Below are positions 22,925 to 34,552 of a stretch of DNA of 64,000 nucleotides, in pieces. Position numbers and translations under genes: made by a program. The stretch's first letter is position 1; each line of letters begins with the position of its first letter. The DNA is from Dryomyza anilis (lineage: Eukaryota > Arthropoda > Insecta > Diptera > Dryomyzidae): NCBI GenBank assembly GCA_951804985.1, contig OX638132.1, positions 44,678,791 through 44,742,790 on the forward strand, read 5' to 3'. Below the pieces are notes generated by a model. It was given only the letters and a program-made list of their open reading frames with translations. It was not told the origin of the DNA and ran no database searches.

Positions 22925-23221
22925 TAGCCGCGGTAGCTCAGTGGTTAGTGCGTTGGACTGCGAGTCAAAAGGTCCCCGGTTCAAACCTGGACTGGGGCTA
23001 ACAACATCTTTTCATAGAAACATTTTTCTATACCGCGCTACCTCTCGTCAGTAAATGGCAAACCTAAAGAGTAAAATCATTGCCTATGAAAAGCTCTCAC
23101 CCGCCGTTCGGATTCGGCAATAAACTGTAGGTCCCACCACTTTGAGTACAAATATAACACGCACAGCTCAAAATGGTGAGAGAGCTCGGCCGTAGTTCTG
23201 TACAGGACTGTAGCGCCAAAC

Positions 23222-23251
<30 letters not shown>
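22925..23251 (+). mobile_element. tRNA-derived SINE, copy 2
   Basis: Starts 'tagccgcggtagctcagtgg'. Box A is at 22934-22944 and box B at 22978-22988. It ends in a (TTA)n tract. 'tatggacatg' is duplicated at 22915-22924 and 23252-23261. The related sequence near 63926 has the site unoccupied. Confidence 0.92.
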
Positions 23252-23254
<3 letters not shown>

Positions 23255-23797
23255 GGACATGTTCCTACTTTAAACTAGAAGAGAGTGGTTTATTATTATT
23301 TTTTAAGGATGAACATTATTTTTTCTTTTAATTTATCATTATTTTCTTTAATATCTTCAATGATCTGTTTCCATTATATTCGCGAACATTAACGCACTTA
23401 TTATCTAGATAAAAAAAAATAACACAAATGGGATCATATTTTTAAAGTTAAAAAAATTAATAAATTGACGGATTATTAACACTTCAATGCTTAATTTCAC
23501 ACATATATTGTTGATTTTTATACTTTAAATTTTAAAAAAACTAAAAATTGAATTTTAAATGCTAGTTAAATAAGGGATAATTCAAGTTTATAATCCAGGT
23601 TACCGATACTGAGGAACTCAGTATTCCAATTAACAACAACAAATTAAAAATGTAGCTAATAGATTTAAAGATGAGCGCAAATAAATTGGAGGAAAGCTTT
23701 GTCGCGCTTACAGGTATTTAACTTTATTTACCATTTATATATTTTTAAGTACTAAATTAAGAAGTTTTAATATATACTAATTTTAAGTTTTTTTACC

Positions 23798-24109
23798 ATT
23801 TTTAATGTAAAATTGATATGATTTCATATTAATTTTTACATTTTTAATGTAAAATTGATATGATTCCATATTATTTTTACATTTTCGATGTAAAATTGAT
23901 ATGATTTCATATTATTTTTATATTGTGTTAGATTTTAATTTTAAATCAAAAATGAATTATCAACCTAAAAATTTGTTTTTATTATTTATATTAAGTATAT
24001 ATTTTAGCTTATTATAAATTTTTAATGTATAATTAGCATTTAAAAATGAAAACATTTTAAATATATTTAACAATTTCCATGTAAAATTGATATGATTTCA
24101 TATCTTTTT
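23798..24109. repeat. 41-bp minisatellite of TcMar-A, left block
   Basis: Units 'atttttaatgtaaaattgat' + 'atgatttcatattatttttac' at about 23798, 23841, 23881 and 24068. Each unit has the near-palindrome atatgatttcatat. The array is interrupted by nonLTR-B and resumes at 26615. Confidence 0.85.
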
Positions 24110-24120
24110 AACATTTTTCA

Positions 24121-25673
24121 AATCCACATAGGGCCAAGCACTGGTGACTGCAATAACAACTCTAATGTGACAAAACATGACTGGCAGGTTGCCAAATTGG
24201 TTGAGTACGATGAAGCTATCCAATACGCAGTAGCCTCTTTTGATGGCTTCAAGTCACCTCGACCGGATGGCATTTATCCAGTCATGCTACAGGAAGGTAT
24301 AACCCAATTGCTACCATGCCTAAAGAAGATCTTTAGAGCAAGTCTCGCATGGGCATACATTCCGACATCCTGGCGTTTAGTTAAAATAGCCTTCATTCCT
24401 AAAGTTGGAAGAGAAGACTATTCCATAGCCAAGAGCTTCAGACCGATTAGTATGATGTCCTTCATACTAAAGTGTCTAGAAAGACTAGTTGAGTTGCACA
24501 TCAGAAAAACATCGCTGTCAAGGTACCCACTATCATCAATACAACATGCCTACCAACGTGGAAAATCCTGTGAAACAGCATTGCAACATCTGGTGGCCGG
24601 ATCGAGCATGCTTTGCAGAGGAAGATGTACGTGATGGGCATATTTGTTGACATCGAGGGTGCTTTTGATAATGCGACTTTTGATGGAATGTGTGACGCAG
24701 CTAGAAGGCATGGAATAGATGAAACATTGGTCAAATGGCTAAGGTCAATGCTAATGTTTAGGACCATCACTTCTGAGGCGGAGTGCGGTCAGTATATTAT
24801 GGCAGGGGTGAATAAGGTTGTCCTCAAGGAGGCGTTCTCTCCCCCCTGCTCTGGTGTATGCTGGTTGACTCTTTGGTCAACGATCTCGATGGACCAGGTT
24901 TCTATTCCCAGGCCTATGTAGATGATGTTGCCATTCTTGCCACATGCTTTTCCCCCAATGAGGTCTGTGTTAAAACACAAAACTCATTGAACCGAATTGA
25001 CAGCTGGTGTACTGCAAACGGACTTTCCGTCAACCCTCACAAAACAGGGATTGTTCTCTTCACTTGGAAAAGAATAATGACAGGATTATCTCCACCAGTA
25101 CTTAAAGGTGTCACTATTCCTCTGTCTAACGAATTAAATTATCTGGGCTTAACTCTAGATAGCAAACAACTTTGGACGAAACATGTTGAAAATAAAATTT
25201 CGCGAGCATTGAATGCCTTCTGGCAATGCAGAGGAATTTTTCGGAAGACATGGGGACTATCGCCGAGCAAAACTTTATGGATTTACACGGCAATGATAAG
25301 ACCGATGATATCATATGCATCGGTAGTCTGTTGGAACAAGCTGTCGCGAAAGTGCGTGACAACTAGTCTTGCCAAGATTCAGAGAACCGTACGTCTGGGT
25401 GTTACGGGTGCCTTTCCCACTACACCTGGTCCAGCACTGAATGCAATCTTAAACCTACCACCACTTGACATCTTCATGAGAGGCGAAGCCATGAAAGGCT
25501 TCTGGAGACTAAAACGAGGTGGTTTCTGGTTTAACGTTCCTTGGAATATCTCTGACATTGCATTTGACACTCCATTAGACACCTGTCTACTGGAGATACC
25601 CTCTGATGCAATGATAACAGAATTATTACCAAGACGAAATTTCGATGTCTGCCAACCTGACATTCAAGACTGA
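24121..25673 (+). pseudogene. nonLTR-B reverse transcriptase (A1 copy)
   Basis: 5'-truncated non-LTR retrotransposon inserted with an 11-bp target duplication, aacatttttca (24110-24120 and 26615-26625). RT motifs in order: SFDGFKSPRPDGIYPVM, SFRPISMMSFILKCLERLVE, HAYQRGKSCETALQHLV, VDIEGAFDNATFDGM, then after a 1-nt frameshift near 24817 AYVDDVAIL (Y-V-D-D, codons 24915-24926; A2 has YADD), NPHKTGIVLF and YLGLTLDSKQLWTKHV. Frameshifts occur near 24600 and 24817 and are shared with the A2 copy, so it was dead before duplication. It resembles RNase H-bearing lineages (I/LOA/R1-like); the exact clade is open. Confidence 0.92.
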
Positions 25674-25686
25674 CTAACGCCTGACT

Positions 25687-26614
25687 GTGAGCCAGGTAGA
25701 GGGGTCACACCGCATTTTCACAGACGGCTCCAGAACCGATCAGGGATCTGGTGCTGGAGTGTTTGTCGAAGCGGATGACCGCAGACTTCACTTCGCCTTA
25801 GGCGACAATTTCTCGGTATTTCAAGCCGAAGTCTATGCTATACTTATGGCTATGGACTACATTGCGGATAAAAAATGGCAGAACAGGGCTATATCAGTTT
25901 GCAGCGATAGTCAGGCTGCTCTTATGGCTTTGAACAACCCGGTCATCACATCCAAAATTGTACGTCAATGCAGATCACGTCTCAACTGTGTTGGTAAATA
26001 CAATACACTGAAACTGATTTGGGTGCCGGGCCATAAAGGAGTTTCGGGCAATGAAACATCTGACGAACTAGCACGTGCTGGATCTGAGGATAATCCATTT
26101 GGACCAGAACCTCTGCTTGGACTACCTGCATCTACGGGAAAATTCGTCATCAGCTCTTGGGTCGCATCTGCACACAAGAGCAGATGGCTGAACGAGACGA
26201 AATGCAAGTTCTCCAAGCTCATGACACCGACGATAACCAAAAGATCGGCCACGTTTCTACTTTCCGTAAGTAGAAAGAAGTGCAGAAAACTGACGGGACT
26301 TCTAACGGGAAACAACGCATGTGAAATACACATAGCGCAATCGGCCATGCCGAAAGCGCCTTATGTTCTGCCTGCTACGAAGAAACTTGCACTATCTCTG
26401 TGACTGTCCAGCATTGTCTAGAATTAGAAGGCAGATTTTTGGCACAGACGTGATGAGAGAGGATCAGCTTCACTCTTTATCACACAATAGCCTTCTTAGA
26501 TTCAATAATGAATCTAAGAAGTATCATTAAAAACCAGGGAACTAGGTCACAGCACAATGGATATAACCCTGCCTGAGTGCTGTGGCTCTATTTTTTTATC
26601 CCACATTAAAAGAA
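25687..26614 (+). pseudogene. nonLTR-B RNase H and 3' end (A1 copy)
   Basis: Frame 25687-26403 has the four acidic RNase H residues: IFTDGSR (Asp, codon 25723), FQAEVYAIL (Glu, 25828), CSDSQAAL (Asp, 25906) and ETSDELARAG (Asp, 26062), plus VPGHKG. It is offset from the RT frame by a frameshift at about 25680. A 1-bp loss at about 26334 (cacatagcg where A2 has cacatgagcg) alters the last ~25 residues. The 3' end at 26614 is 'cccacattaaaag'. Confidence 0.92.
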
Positions 26615-26740
26615 AACATTTTTCATGTAAAATTGATATGATTACATATTTTTTAACATTTTCCATGTAATATTGATATTATTTATTGTATTTTTTAACA
26701 TTTTCAATGTAAATTTAATATGATTTCATATCAAATTTAA
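26615..26740. repeat. 41-bp minisatellite of TcMar-A, right block
   Basis: Three further units ('atttttcatgtaaaattgat', 'attttccatgtaatattgat', 'attttcaatgtaaatttaat') continuing the array split by nonLTR-B. Confidence 0.82.
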
Positions 26741-26930
26741 ATTTTTTCAGCTCAAAAGTAATGTCAATTTTACATTAAAACTGACAGTTTTACACGTTTT
26801 CAATATCAAATAAAAAGACATATCAATATAAAATTTGTTCATATCAATTTTGATATTTTTAATGTTGGACGAGTTTTGTAAAGCAATAATGTTATTTTAA
26901 CGTTGTTTTTTACAATTTTTCGTTTCGGTG

Positions 26931-27485
26931 TACTGAAGCTGATTCCGAAAATGGTTTTTTTAAATAGGGTCCAGTTTTTAAGATTTTTAAGTTTTAATTA
27001 TTTTTCTCTACTTTTATTTTTAATAGTCGAACCAAAAACAAAAATGTAATTTTCTTTTCGGTGTTAGACGTACAATACTATGCGCTACCATCTACTTTTT
27101 ATAAATGCCTGTAAAATATAGCCAAGGGAAATTCAAAACTTGATAATAACTTTAAAATTATATGAATAAAAAAACAATATTACTTGATGAAAAAAGGTAA
27201 AAATTGTAGTTATGCCATTTGTGCCACGCCAGTTAAAATGACAATTAGGAAAATAAATTAAGACTCCATAATAGTTTTTAACCAAGATAAGTAATTTCTC
27301 TTCTTATGTAGCATGTTAAATTAAATACATGGCATTGCACAAAAATGCACAATCATTTTAACGCCTGAAAATAAAATATTTTAAAATTTTTCAAATCTTA
27401 AAAACATTTTTTTTTTTAATATTATTTAAAAAGTCTTTGCGGGCCGCAGATGAAAGGTCGGCAGGCCGCGTGTTTGACATGCCTG
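26931..27485 (+). mobile_element. hAT-A, right part in A1
   Basis: Resumes at TA + 'ctgaagctgattccg' and ends in 'gtttgacatgcctg' at 27472-27485, the same inverted end as the complete copy at 61231-62992. A GC-rich subterminal 'gcgggccgcagatg...ggcaggccgcg' precedes the end. Confidence 0.8.
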
Positions 27486-28043
27486 ACATATACGATATAA
27501 CATAAGGTAGATTTTCATTGAGTTTATATGAAAATATTTATTTTTGGTCTACTATTAAATTAATTATTGTCATATTGAACATTTTGAATGAGATTTTTTG
27601 TAATTTTTCTCTGAGTGTAGTTGCAAAACCATTCGCTCAAATCTATCACAACGACATTAGCGAAGAAGAATTATGATTAAATATCTGAATGTTTGAAAAA
27701 GTCGAGATTTTTAAAAATGAAACAACTATTAATACATTCGAACTATGTATATAATTTTTGTCAGTAGATTAAATGAAAGCAAGAACAAATCATAAATATT
27801 TTATACACCAAATACGAATATTTTAAAATATATAACTCGTAACATTCCAGAAAAATTGGGCGCAGAAGGATTAAAAAATGAATAAAAAATGAATTGAAAA
27901 CTACAACGCTTCAAGAAATATTAAGCAATTTGTCGTTGATGTGTTTGCATATCAGAAAAACAATAAAAATAGTTCTTGAATAAGTAAAAGTTGTTTATTT
28001 CTGAGATAATAATAATCAGATACCGTATAGTGCCATATTCTGT
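27486..28043. other. Non-coding flank between hAT-A and the gypsy-B LTR
   Basis: AT-rich; the same sequence occurs at 35124-35666 and 44171-44702. Ends in 'ctgt' immediately before the LTR, which is the gypsy-B target duplication. No gene seen. Confidence 0.6.
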
Positions 28044-28168
28044 TGTAGGCATTTGTTGTTTTTATAAAATATTTTTAAAATAATAAAACTGTTTGCTTCA
28101 CTGAATTGAGAATAGTTTGAATAAATAGTTTCATATTGTTTGTATAAACTGTTCGTTTAATTTCTACA
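28044..28168 (+). repeat. gypsy-B 5' LTR, A1 copy (deleted form)
   Basis: TGTAGGCATTTG...TTTCTACA. Compared with the 176-bp LTRs at 35667 and 44703, about 50 bp are missing after 'gtttgct'. A primer-site-like 'tggtgaccc' follows at 28172. Confidence 0.87.
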
Positions 28169-28781
28169 TGTTGGTGACCCTATTATAAAGAACATGCCAC
28201 TAACTAGATCACCCACGAGGAATACTGGGCAACAAAAGGGCGACATCATCTGTATGGAAACTCTATATGAAATATATACTCTCTGGTAAAACTCCAATTT
28301 TCCAAAAAAAAATTAAAATATGGAAAATAGAAAAAAATTTCGAATTTACAATTTTATATTTAATAAACCACTTGAGATATTTAAAAACGGTTTTTAATTT
28401 ATGATTTATGTATTTTCATCATAAAATGTACAATCTACAAAAATTAAAAAAAATCATGTTCCAGTCAATACCTTTAATCTAATCAAGATATTTTCTCATG
28501 TAAGCACATTTTCTTTAGATCTCAATGTAAGCTTTTCACAAACAAAATAATTTTAAAAATCGTGTTTTTTTGGATTTTTCACAATTTTTGAAAGATTTTT
28601 CATGAAAAATATTTCAACTTTACTGATTTTTATCTCCATAACCATTAAAGATACAAACTCCAATTTCAAAACAAAAGTTCTCTCAAGTTTTCTCTGTATA
28701 AAACATTTAATTTTTTTAAATCGGTTGAGTGGTTCCGAAAATACTGAATTTCACCCGATTTAAGAGCGTTTGGGCACACTG
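28169..28781 (+). pseudogene. gypsy-B gag start and inserted sequence, A1 copy
   Basis: The gag ATG at 28194 opens MPLTRSPTRNTGQQKGDIIC, then the frame runs into ~500 bp of AT-rich sequence (to 'gtttgggcacactg') also present at 35955-36455 and 44990-45494. At 28782 it is cut by the duplication junction, so this copy has only the gag start. Confidence 0.65.
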
Positions 28782-29520
28782 TTGTCCGTTGCGTAACCTT
28801 TTCAACATCTCCGACACGACAGGACTTTTTCCATCTTGCTGGATGGTTGCCAATGTTCAGCTAGAGCGAAACGAATTACTTAGTGACCAACAATATGGTT
28901 TCCGTAGGACCAGATCCAAAGGTGACTTGATGGCAGTCCTCTCCGAAAAGTCCCCTCCTAAAAGTGACTTACGCACTGTCTACACTACCTATATTCGGCC
29001 TAAGATGGAATACAACTCGCATATATGGGCAGGGGATTCTAAATCTTCTTTGGAGTTCCTGGATCGTATCCAACAACAGGCAATATATTTAATAGGGGAT
29101 GAAAATATTTCATCCTTATTGGCTCTCTTGCGCACCGAAGGACCGTTGGTTGAGTAAGCCTGTTTTATAGGTATTACAACGGTAAGTGTTCGAGGGAGAT
29201 ACATGGCCTGATTCCACCAGGTCGTGTGTTCTCTCGTTCTACTCGGGCATCGAACCAAGCCCACCCCATCGTAGTTCACTCTGATCTCAACAGAACCACG
29301 CATTATAGATAGAATTCGTTCTTCAGTCGCACGATTCGTTTGTGGAACAATCTCCCTGCTTCTGTTTTTCCCGACATTTTTGATATTGGCAAATTCAAAA
29401 CAAATATTCACCGACACTACCTCATCTTTCCTCCCTTCCTCTAACCCTAATCCTTTCCTACGAGCAACACTGTGCTTTGCATAAATAGGGGGCATCCCCA
29501 GAGTGTTGGTTAATCTGTAA
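28782..29520 (+). pseudogene. nonLTR-A 3' part, A2 copy
   Basis: Same as 21141-21879 with a few substitutions (for example RSTGDLM becomes RSKGDLM, and AGASKSS becomes AGDSKSS). The frame 28729-29157 is a chimera: its first ~18 codons come from the gag-region insert, then CPLRNLFNIS onward. No endonuclease and no YADD box. Confidence 0.88.
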
Positions 29521-30081
29521 AAAAAAACATAAAATTTAAAAAATGTTTAAAAATTAGCAACGAGATCGAATTTTTGTTATCTAAGTTAGTTCGAAAAAAT
29601 TTCGAGGCATAAATCGCATGGCAGGCTTGTTACCAAATTTTTTATGTATTTGGTACAAACAATACTAAAACATATCGAATAATTTTGTTTTCAAAATATT
29701 GTATACAAATTTGATATTTATATAAATTTACAAAGGTTTCCTATTTATGAACAATTAATTTAAATTGCAAGGACGATTGTGGTTTAGATACTCGATTTAG
29801 GAGTTATGACGAAATTTGTTTTATTATCTTTTAAACGAGGCTTACAGTATTCTATGGTCAAGAGTTTTTTTCTACAACCACAAAAAGTAATTATTGATTA
29901 ATTTTTTGAGTCTTGATTGAGTTTGGTTGATTGGTTGATATCTGGTTGATATCTCCAATACAAAAAGTTTTATTTACTAAAAAAAATGTTAAAATGATTC
30001 CAATTCCAGTTTGTGCAATGCAAGACTCTTCTTTGCAAATTTTTGTTTCTTGTTTTATTCTGATTGCGCCTTTATTTGATA
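29521..30081 (+). mobile_element. hAT-A, left part in A2
   Basis: Copy of 21881-22432. One short difference, a repeated 'ggttgatatctggttgatat' at about 29932, distinguishes it. Interrupted at TA 30080-30081 by TcMar-A. Confidence 0.8.
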
Positions 30082-30572
30082 CACTGAAAAAAAATACATT
30101 TCAAAATCACATTACTTTCATATCAATTTCCAATTCATATCAATTTAACAATAAACAATGTTAATCTAACAAGAAACTTTATAGATTGACAATTTTAATG
30201 TTAAATGGATATTGAAATTAACATTGCCATATCAATTGTTAATGTTAATATATAATCATTTCTTGTAAAATCAGCGTTGTAGGTAAAGTAGTTTCGTACA
30301 AATTACATTCTTATAAGGCATTCTTTTGCAAATCGGACGGATTTCGTCAAAAATATTCAGTTGCACTTTGGATTTGGATCACATTTTTTTATAGATTATT
30401 GAAAATAAGACAACCCATATTTTTTGTCATTAGGTTTGAAAATACAGTATATTTAATAAATGAAAATATGACACATAGACCTTTTTTTAAAATAACTTTG
30501 AATCTGTGTATCGCATAACGCAACCTTGGTTTCATTTTGAAGGTAATTGAATTTTCTACTACTATGGACATG

Positions 30573-30858
30573 TAGCCGCGGTAGCTCAGTGGTTAGTGCG
30601 TTGGACTGCGAGTCGAAAGGTCCCTGGTTCAAGCCTGGACTGGGGCTAACAACATCTTTTCATAGAAACATTTTTCTATACCGCGCTACCTCTCGTCAGT
30701 AAATGGCAGACCTACGCCGTTCGGATTCGGCAATAAACTGTAGGTCCCACCACTTTGAGTACAAATATAACACGCACAGCTCAAAATGGTGAGAGAGCTC
30801 GGCCGAAGTTCTGTACAGGACTGTAGCGCCAAACTATTATTATTATTATTATTATTAT
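30573..30858 (+). mobile_element. tRNA-derived SINE, copy 3 (internally deleted)
   Basis: Same insertion as copy 2, with 'tatggacatg' duplications at 30563-30572 and 30859-30868. About 36 bp are missing after 'ggcagacctac' (the 'gagtaaa..ctctcaccc' part). Box A and box B are intact. Confidence 0.92.
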
Positions 30859-31731
30859 TATGGACATGTTCCTACTTTAAACTAGAAGAGAGTGGTTTAT
30901 TATTATTTTTTAAGGATGAAAATTATTTTTTCTTTTAATTTATCATTATTTTCTTTAATATCTTCAATGATCTGTTTCCATTATATTCGCGAACATTAAC
31001 GCACTTATTATCTAGATAAAAAAAAAATAACACAAATGGGATCATATTTTTAAGGTTAAAAAAATTAATAAATTGACGGATTATTAACACTTCAATGCTT
31101 AATTTCACACATATATTGTTGATTTTTATACTTTAAATTTAAAAAAAAAAACTAAAAATTGAATTTTAAATGCTAGTTAAATAAGGGATAATTCAAGTTT
31201 ATAATGCAGGTTACCGATACTGAGGAACTCAGTATTCCAATTAACAACAACAAATTAAAAATGTTGCTAATAGATTTAAAGATGAGCGCAAATAAATTGG
31301 AGGAAAGCTTTGTCGCGCTTACAGGTATTTAACTTTATTTACCATTTATATATTTTTAAGTACTAAATTAAGAAGTTTTAATATATACTAATTTTAAGTT
31401 TTTTTACCATTTTTAATGTAAAATTGATATGATTTCATATTAATTTTTACATTTTTAATGTAAAATTGATATGATTCCATATTATTTTTACATTTTCGAT
31501 GTAAAATTGATATGATTTCATATTATTTTTATATTGTGTTAGATTTTAATTTTAAATCAAAAATGAATTATCAACCTAAAAATTTGTTTTTATTATTTAT
31601 ATTAAGTATATATTTTAGCTTATTATAAATTTTTAATGTATAATTAGCATTTAAAAATGAAAACATTTTAAATATATTTAACAATTTCCATGTAAAATTG
31701 ATATGATTTCATATCTTTTTAACATTTTTCA

Positions 31732-33295
31732 AATCCACATAGGGCCACTTTGTAATCCCAGCACTGGTGACTGCAATAACAACTCTAATGTGACAAAACA
31801 TGACTGGCAGGTTGCCAAATTGGTTGTGTACGATGAAGCTATCCAATACGCAGTAGCCTCTTTTGATGGCTTCAAGTCACCTCGACCGGATGGCATTTAT
31901 CCAGTCATGCTACAGGAAGGTATAACCCAATTGCTACCATGCCTAAAGAAGATCTTTAGAGCAAGTCTCGCATGGGCATACATTCCGACATCCTGGCGTT
32001 TAGTTAAAGTAGCCTTCATTCCTAAAGTTGGAAGAGAAGACTATTCCATAGCCAAGAGCTTCAGACCGATTAGTATGATGTCCTTCATACTAAAGTGTCT
32101 AGAAAGACTAGTTGAGTTGCACATCAGAAAAACATCGCTGTCAAGGTACCCACTATCATCAATACAACATGCCTACCAACGTGGAAAATCCTGTGAAACA
32201 GCATTGCAACATCTGGTGGCCGGATCGAGCATGCTTTGCAGAGGAAGATGTATGTGATGGGCATATTTGTTGACATCGAGGGTGCTTTTGATAATGCGAC
32301 TTTTGATGGAATGTGTGACGCAGCTAGAAGGCATGGAATGGATGAAACATTGGTCAAATGGCTAAGGTCAATGCTAATGTTTAGGACCATCACTTCTGAG
32401 GCGGAGTGCGGTCAGTATATTATGGCAGGGGTGAATAAGGTTGTCCTCAAGGAGGCGTTCTCTCCCCCCTGCTCTGGTGTATGCTGGTTGACTCTTTGGT
32501 CAACGATCTCGATGGACCAGGTTTCTATTCCCAGGCCTATGCAGATGATGTTGCCATTCTTGCCACAGGCTTTTCCCCCAATGAGGTCTGTGTTAAAACA
32601 CAAAACTCATTGAACCGAATTGACAGCTGGTGTACTGCAAACGGACTTTCCGTCAACCCTCACAAAACAGGGATTGTTCTCTTCACTTGGAAAAGAATAA
32701 TGACAGGATTATCTCCACCAGTACTTAAAGGTGTCACTATTCCTCTGTCTAACGAATTAAATTATCTGGGCTTAACTCTAGATAGCAAACAACTTTGGAC
32801 GAAACATGTTGAAAATAAAATTTCGCGAGCATTGAATGCCTTCTGGCAATGCAGAGGAATTTTTCGGAAGACATGGGGACTATCGCCGAGCGAAACTTTA
32901 TGGATTTACACGGCAATGATAAGACCGATGATATCATATGCATCGGTAGTCTGTTGAACAAGCTGTCGCGAAAGTGCGTGACAACTAGTCTTGCCAAGAT
33001 TCAGAGAACCGTGTGTCTGGGTGTTACGGGTGCCTTTCCCACTACACCTGGTCCAGCACTGAATGCAATCTTAAACCTACCACCACTTGACATCTTCATG
33101 AGAGGCGAAGCCATGAAAGGCTTCTGGAGACTAAAACGAGGTGGTTTCTGGTTTAACGTTCCCTGTAATATCTCTGACATTGCATTTGACACTCCATTAG
33201 ACACCTGTCTACTGGAGATACCCTCTGATGCAATGATAACAGAATTATTACCAAAACGAAATTTCGATGTCTGCCAACCTGACATTCAAGACTGA
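31732..33295 (+). pseudogene. nonLTR-B reverse transcriptase (A2 copy)
   Basis: As the A1 copy, but retains 13 bp near 31746 ('actttgtaatccc') that A1 lacks, and keeps YADD (codons from 32538) where A1 has YVDD. It has an extra 1-bp deletion at about 32956 (ctgttgaac versus ctgttggaac), which ends the frame at SYASVVC; the thumb continues in another frame to PDIQD at 33295. Shared frameshifts near 32220 and 32440 show it was inactive before duplication. Confidence 0.9.
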
Positions 33296-33308
33296 CTAAC
33301 GCCTGACT

Positions 33309-34237
33309 GTGAGCCAGGTAGAGGGGTCACACCGCATTTTCACAGGCGGCTCCAGAACCGATCAGGGATCTGGTGCTGGTGTGTTTGTCGAAGCGGATGA
33401 CCGCAGACTTCACTTCGCCTTAGGCGACAATTTCTCGGTATTTCAAGCCGAAGTCTATGCTATACTTATGGCTATGGACTACATTGCGGATAAAAAATGG
33501 CAGAACAGGGCTATATCAGTTTGCAGCGATAGTCAGGCTGCTCTTATGGCTTTGAACAACCCGGTCATCACATCCAAAATTGTACGTCAATGCAGATCAC
33601 GTCTCAACTGTGTTGGTAAATACAATACACTGAAACTGATTTGGGTGCCGGGCCATAAAGGAGTTTCGGGCAATGAAACATCTGACGAACTAGCACGTGC
33701 TGGATCTGAGGATAATCCATTTGGACCAGAACCTGTGCTTGGACTACCTGCATCTACGGGAAAATTCGTCATCAGCTCTTGGGTCGCATCTGCACACAAG
33801 GGCAGATGGCTGAACGAGACGAAATGCAAGTTCTCCAAGCTCATGACACCGACGATAACCAAAAGATCGGCCACGTTTCTACTTTCCGTAAGTAGAAAGA
33901 AGTGCAGAAAACTGACGGGACTTCTAACGGGAAACAACGCATGTGAAATACACATGAGCGCAATCGGCCAGGCCGAAAGCGCCTTATGTTCTGCCTGCTA
34001 CGAAGAAACTTGCACTATCTCTGTGACTGTCCAGCAATGTCTAATATTAGAAGGCAGATTTTTGGCACAGACGTGATGAGAGAGGATCAGCTTCACTCTT
34101 TATCACACAATAGCCTTCTTAGATTCAATAATGAATCTAAGAAGTATCATTAAAAACCAGGGAACTAGGTCACAGCACAATGGATATAACCCTGCCTGAG
34201 TGCTGTGGCTCTATTTTTTTATCCCACATTAAAAGAA
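33309..34237 (+). pseudogene. nonLTR-B RNase H and 3' end (A2 copy)
   Basis: Open from 33309 to 34076 (255 codons), longer than A1 because it lacks A1's 1-bp loss. It ends after a Cys-rich segment, ESALCSACYEETCTISVTV. The first catalytic Asp is mutated: IFTGGSR with Gly at codon 33345, from gac to ggc. The other acidic residues remain. The target duplication aacatttttca is at 34238-34248. Confidence 0.92.
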
Positions 34238-34552
34238 AACATTTTTCATGTAAAATTGATATGATTGCATATTTTTAACATTTTCCATGTAATATTGATA
34301 TTATTTATTGTATTTTTTAACATTTTCAATGTAAATTTAATATGATTTCATATCAAATTTAAATTTTTTCAGCTCAAAAGTAATGTCAATTTTACATTAA
34401 AACTGACAGTTTTACACGTTTTCAATATCAAATAAAAAGACATATCAATATAAAATTTGTTCATATCAATTTTGATATTTTTAATGTTGGACGAGTTTTG
34501 TAAAGCAATAATGTTATTTTAACGTTGTTTTTTACAATTTTTTGTTTCGGTG

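Larger units (their letters stand above)
22433..26930. mobile_element. TcMar-A: TA-flanked element with nested insertions
   Basis: Begins CACTGAAAAAAAATAC and ends ...TTTCGGTG, giving CACYGAAA-type inverted ends. TA lies on both sides (22431-22432 and 26931-26932), and the intact site 'gatactgg' in the hAT-A copy at 38113-38120 shows a single TA. Removing the nested SINE and nonLTR-B leaves about 1.66 kb of non-coding sequence, including a 41-bp minisatellite. TA duplication suggests Tc1/mariner type; no transposase. Confidence 0.75.
21141..28781 (+). repeat. Tandem duplication 1, left unit (A1)
   Basis: Starts inside nonLTR-A and ends inside the gypsy-B gag region. Repeats at 28782-36455 with small indels. 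The junction at 28781-28783 joins 'gggcacactgtt' to 'gtccgttgcg'; both parental sequences share 'tt' there. Confidence 0.93.
30082..34552. mobile_element. TcMar-A, A2 copy
   Basis: Same ends as in A1 (CACTGAAAA..., ...TTTCGGTG, TA at 30080-30081 and 34553-34554) with the same nested SINE and nonLTR-B at identical sites. The nesting therefore predates the duplication. The minisatellite blocks lie at about 31409-31720 and 34238-34360. Confidence 0.75.

Noticed and set aside
22927..23000. Possible functional tRNA gene (box A and B, cloverleaf-like head)
   Set aside because: Multiple dispersed copies with a shared non-tRNA body, A/T tail and target duplications; mismatched acceptor stem. It is a SINE.
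25965..26348. Minus-strand frames of 78-127 codons opposite nonLTR-B
   Set aside because: Shadows of the RT and RNase H reading frames.
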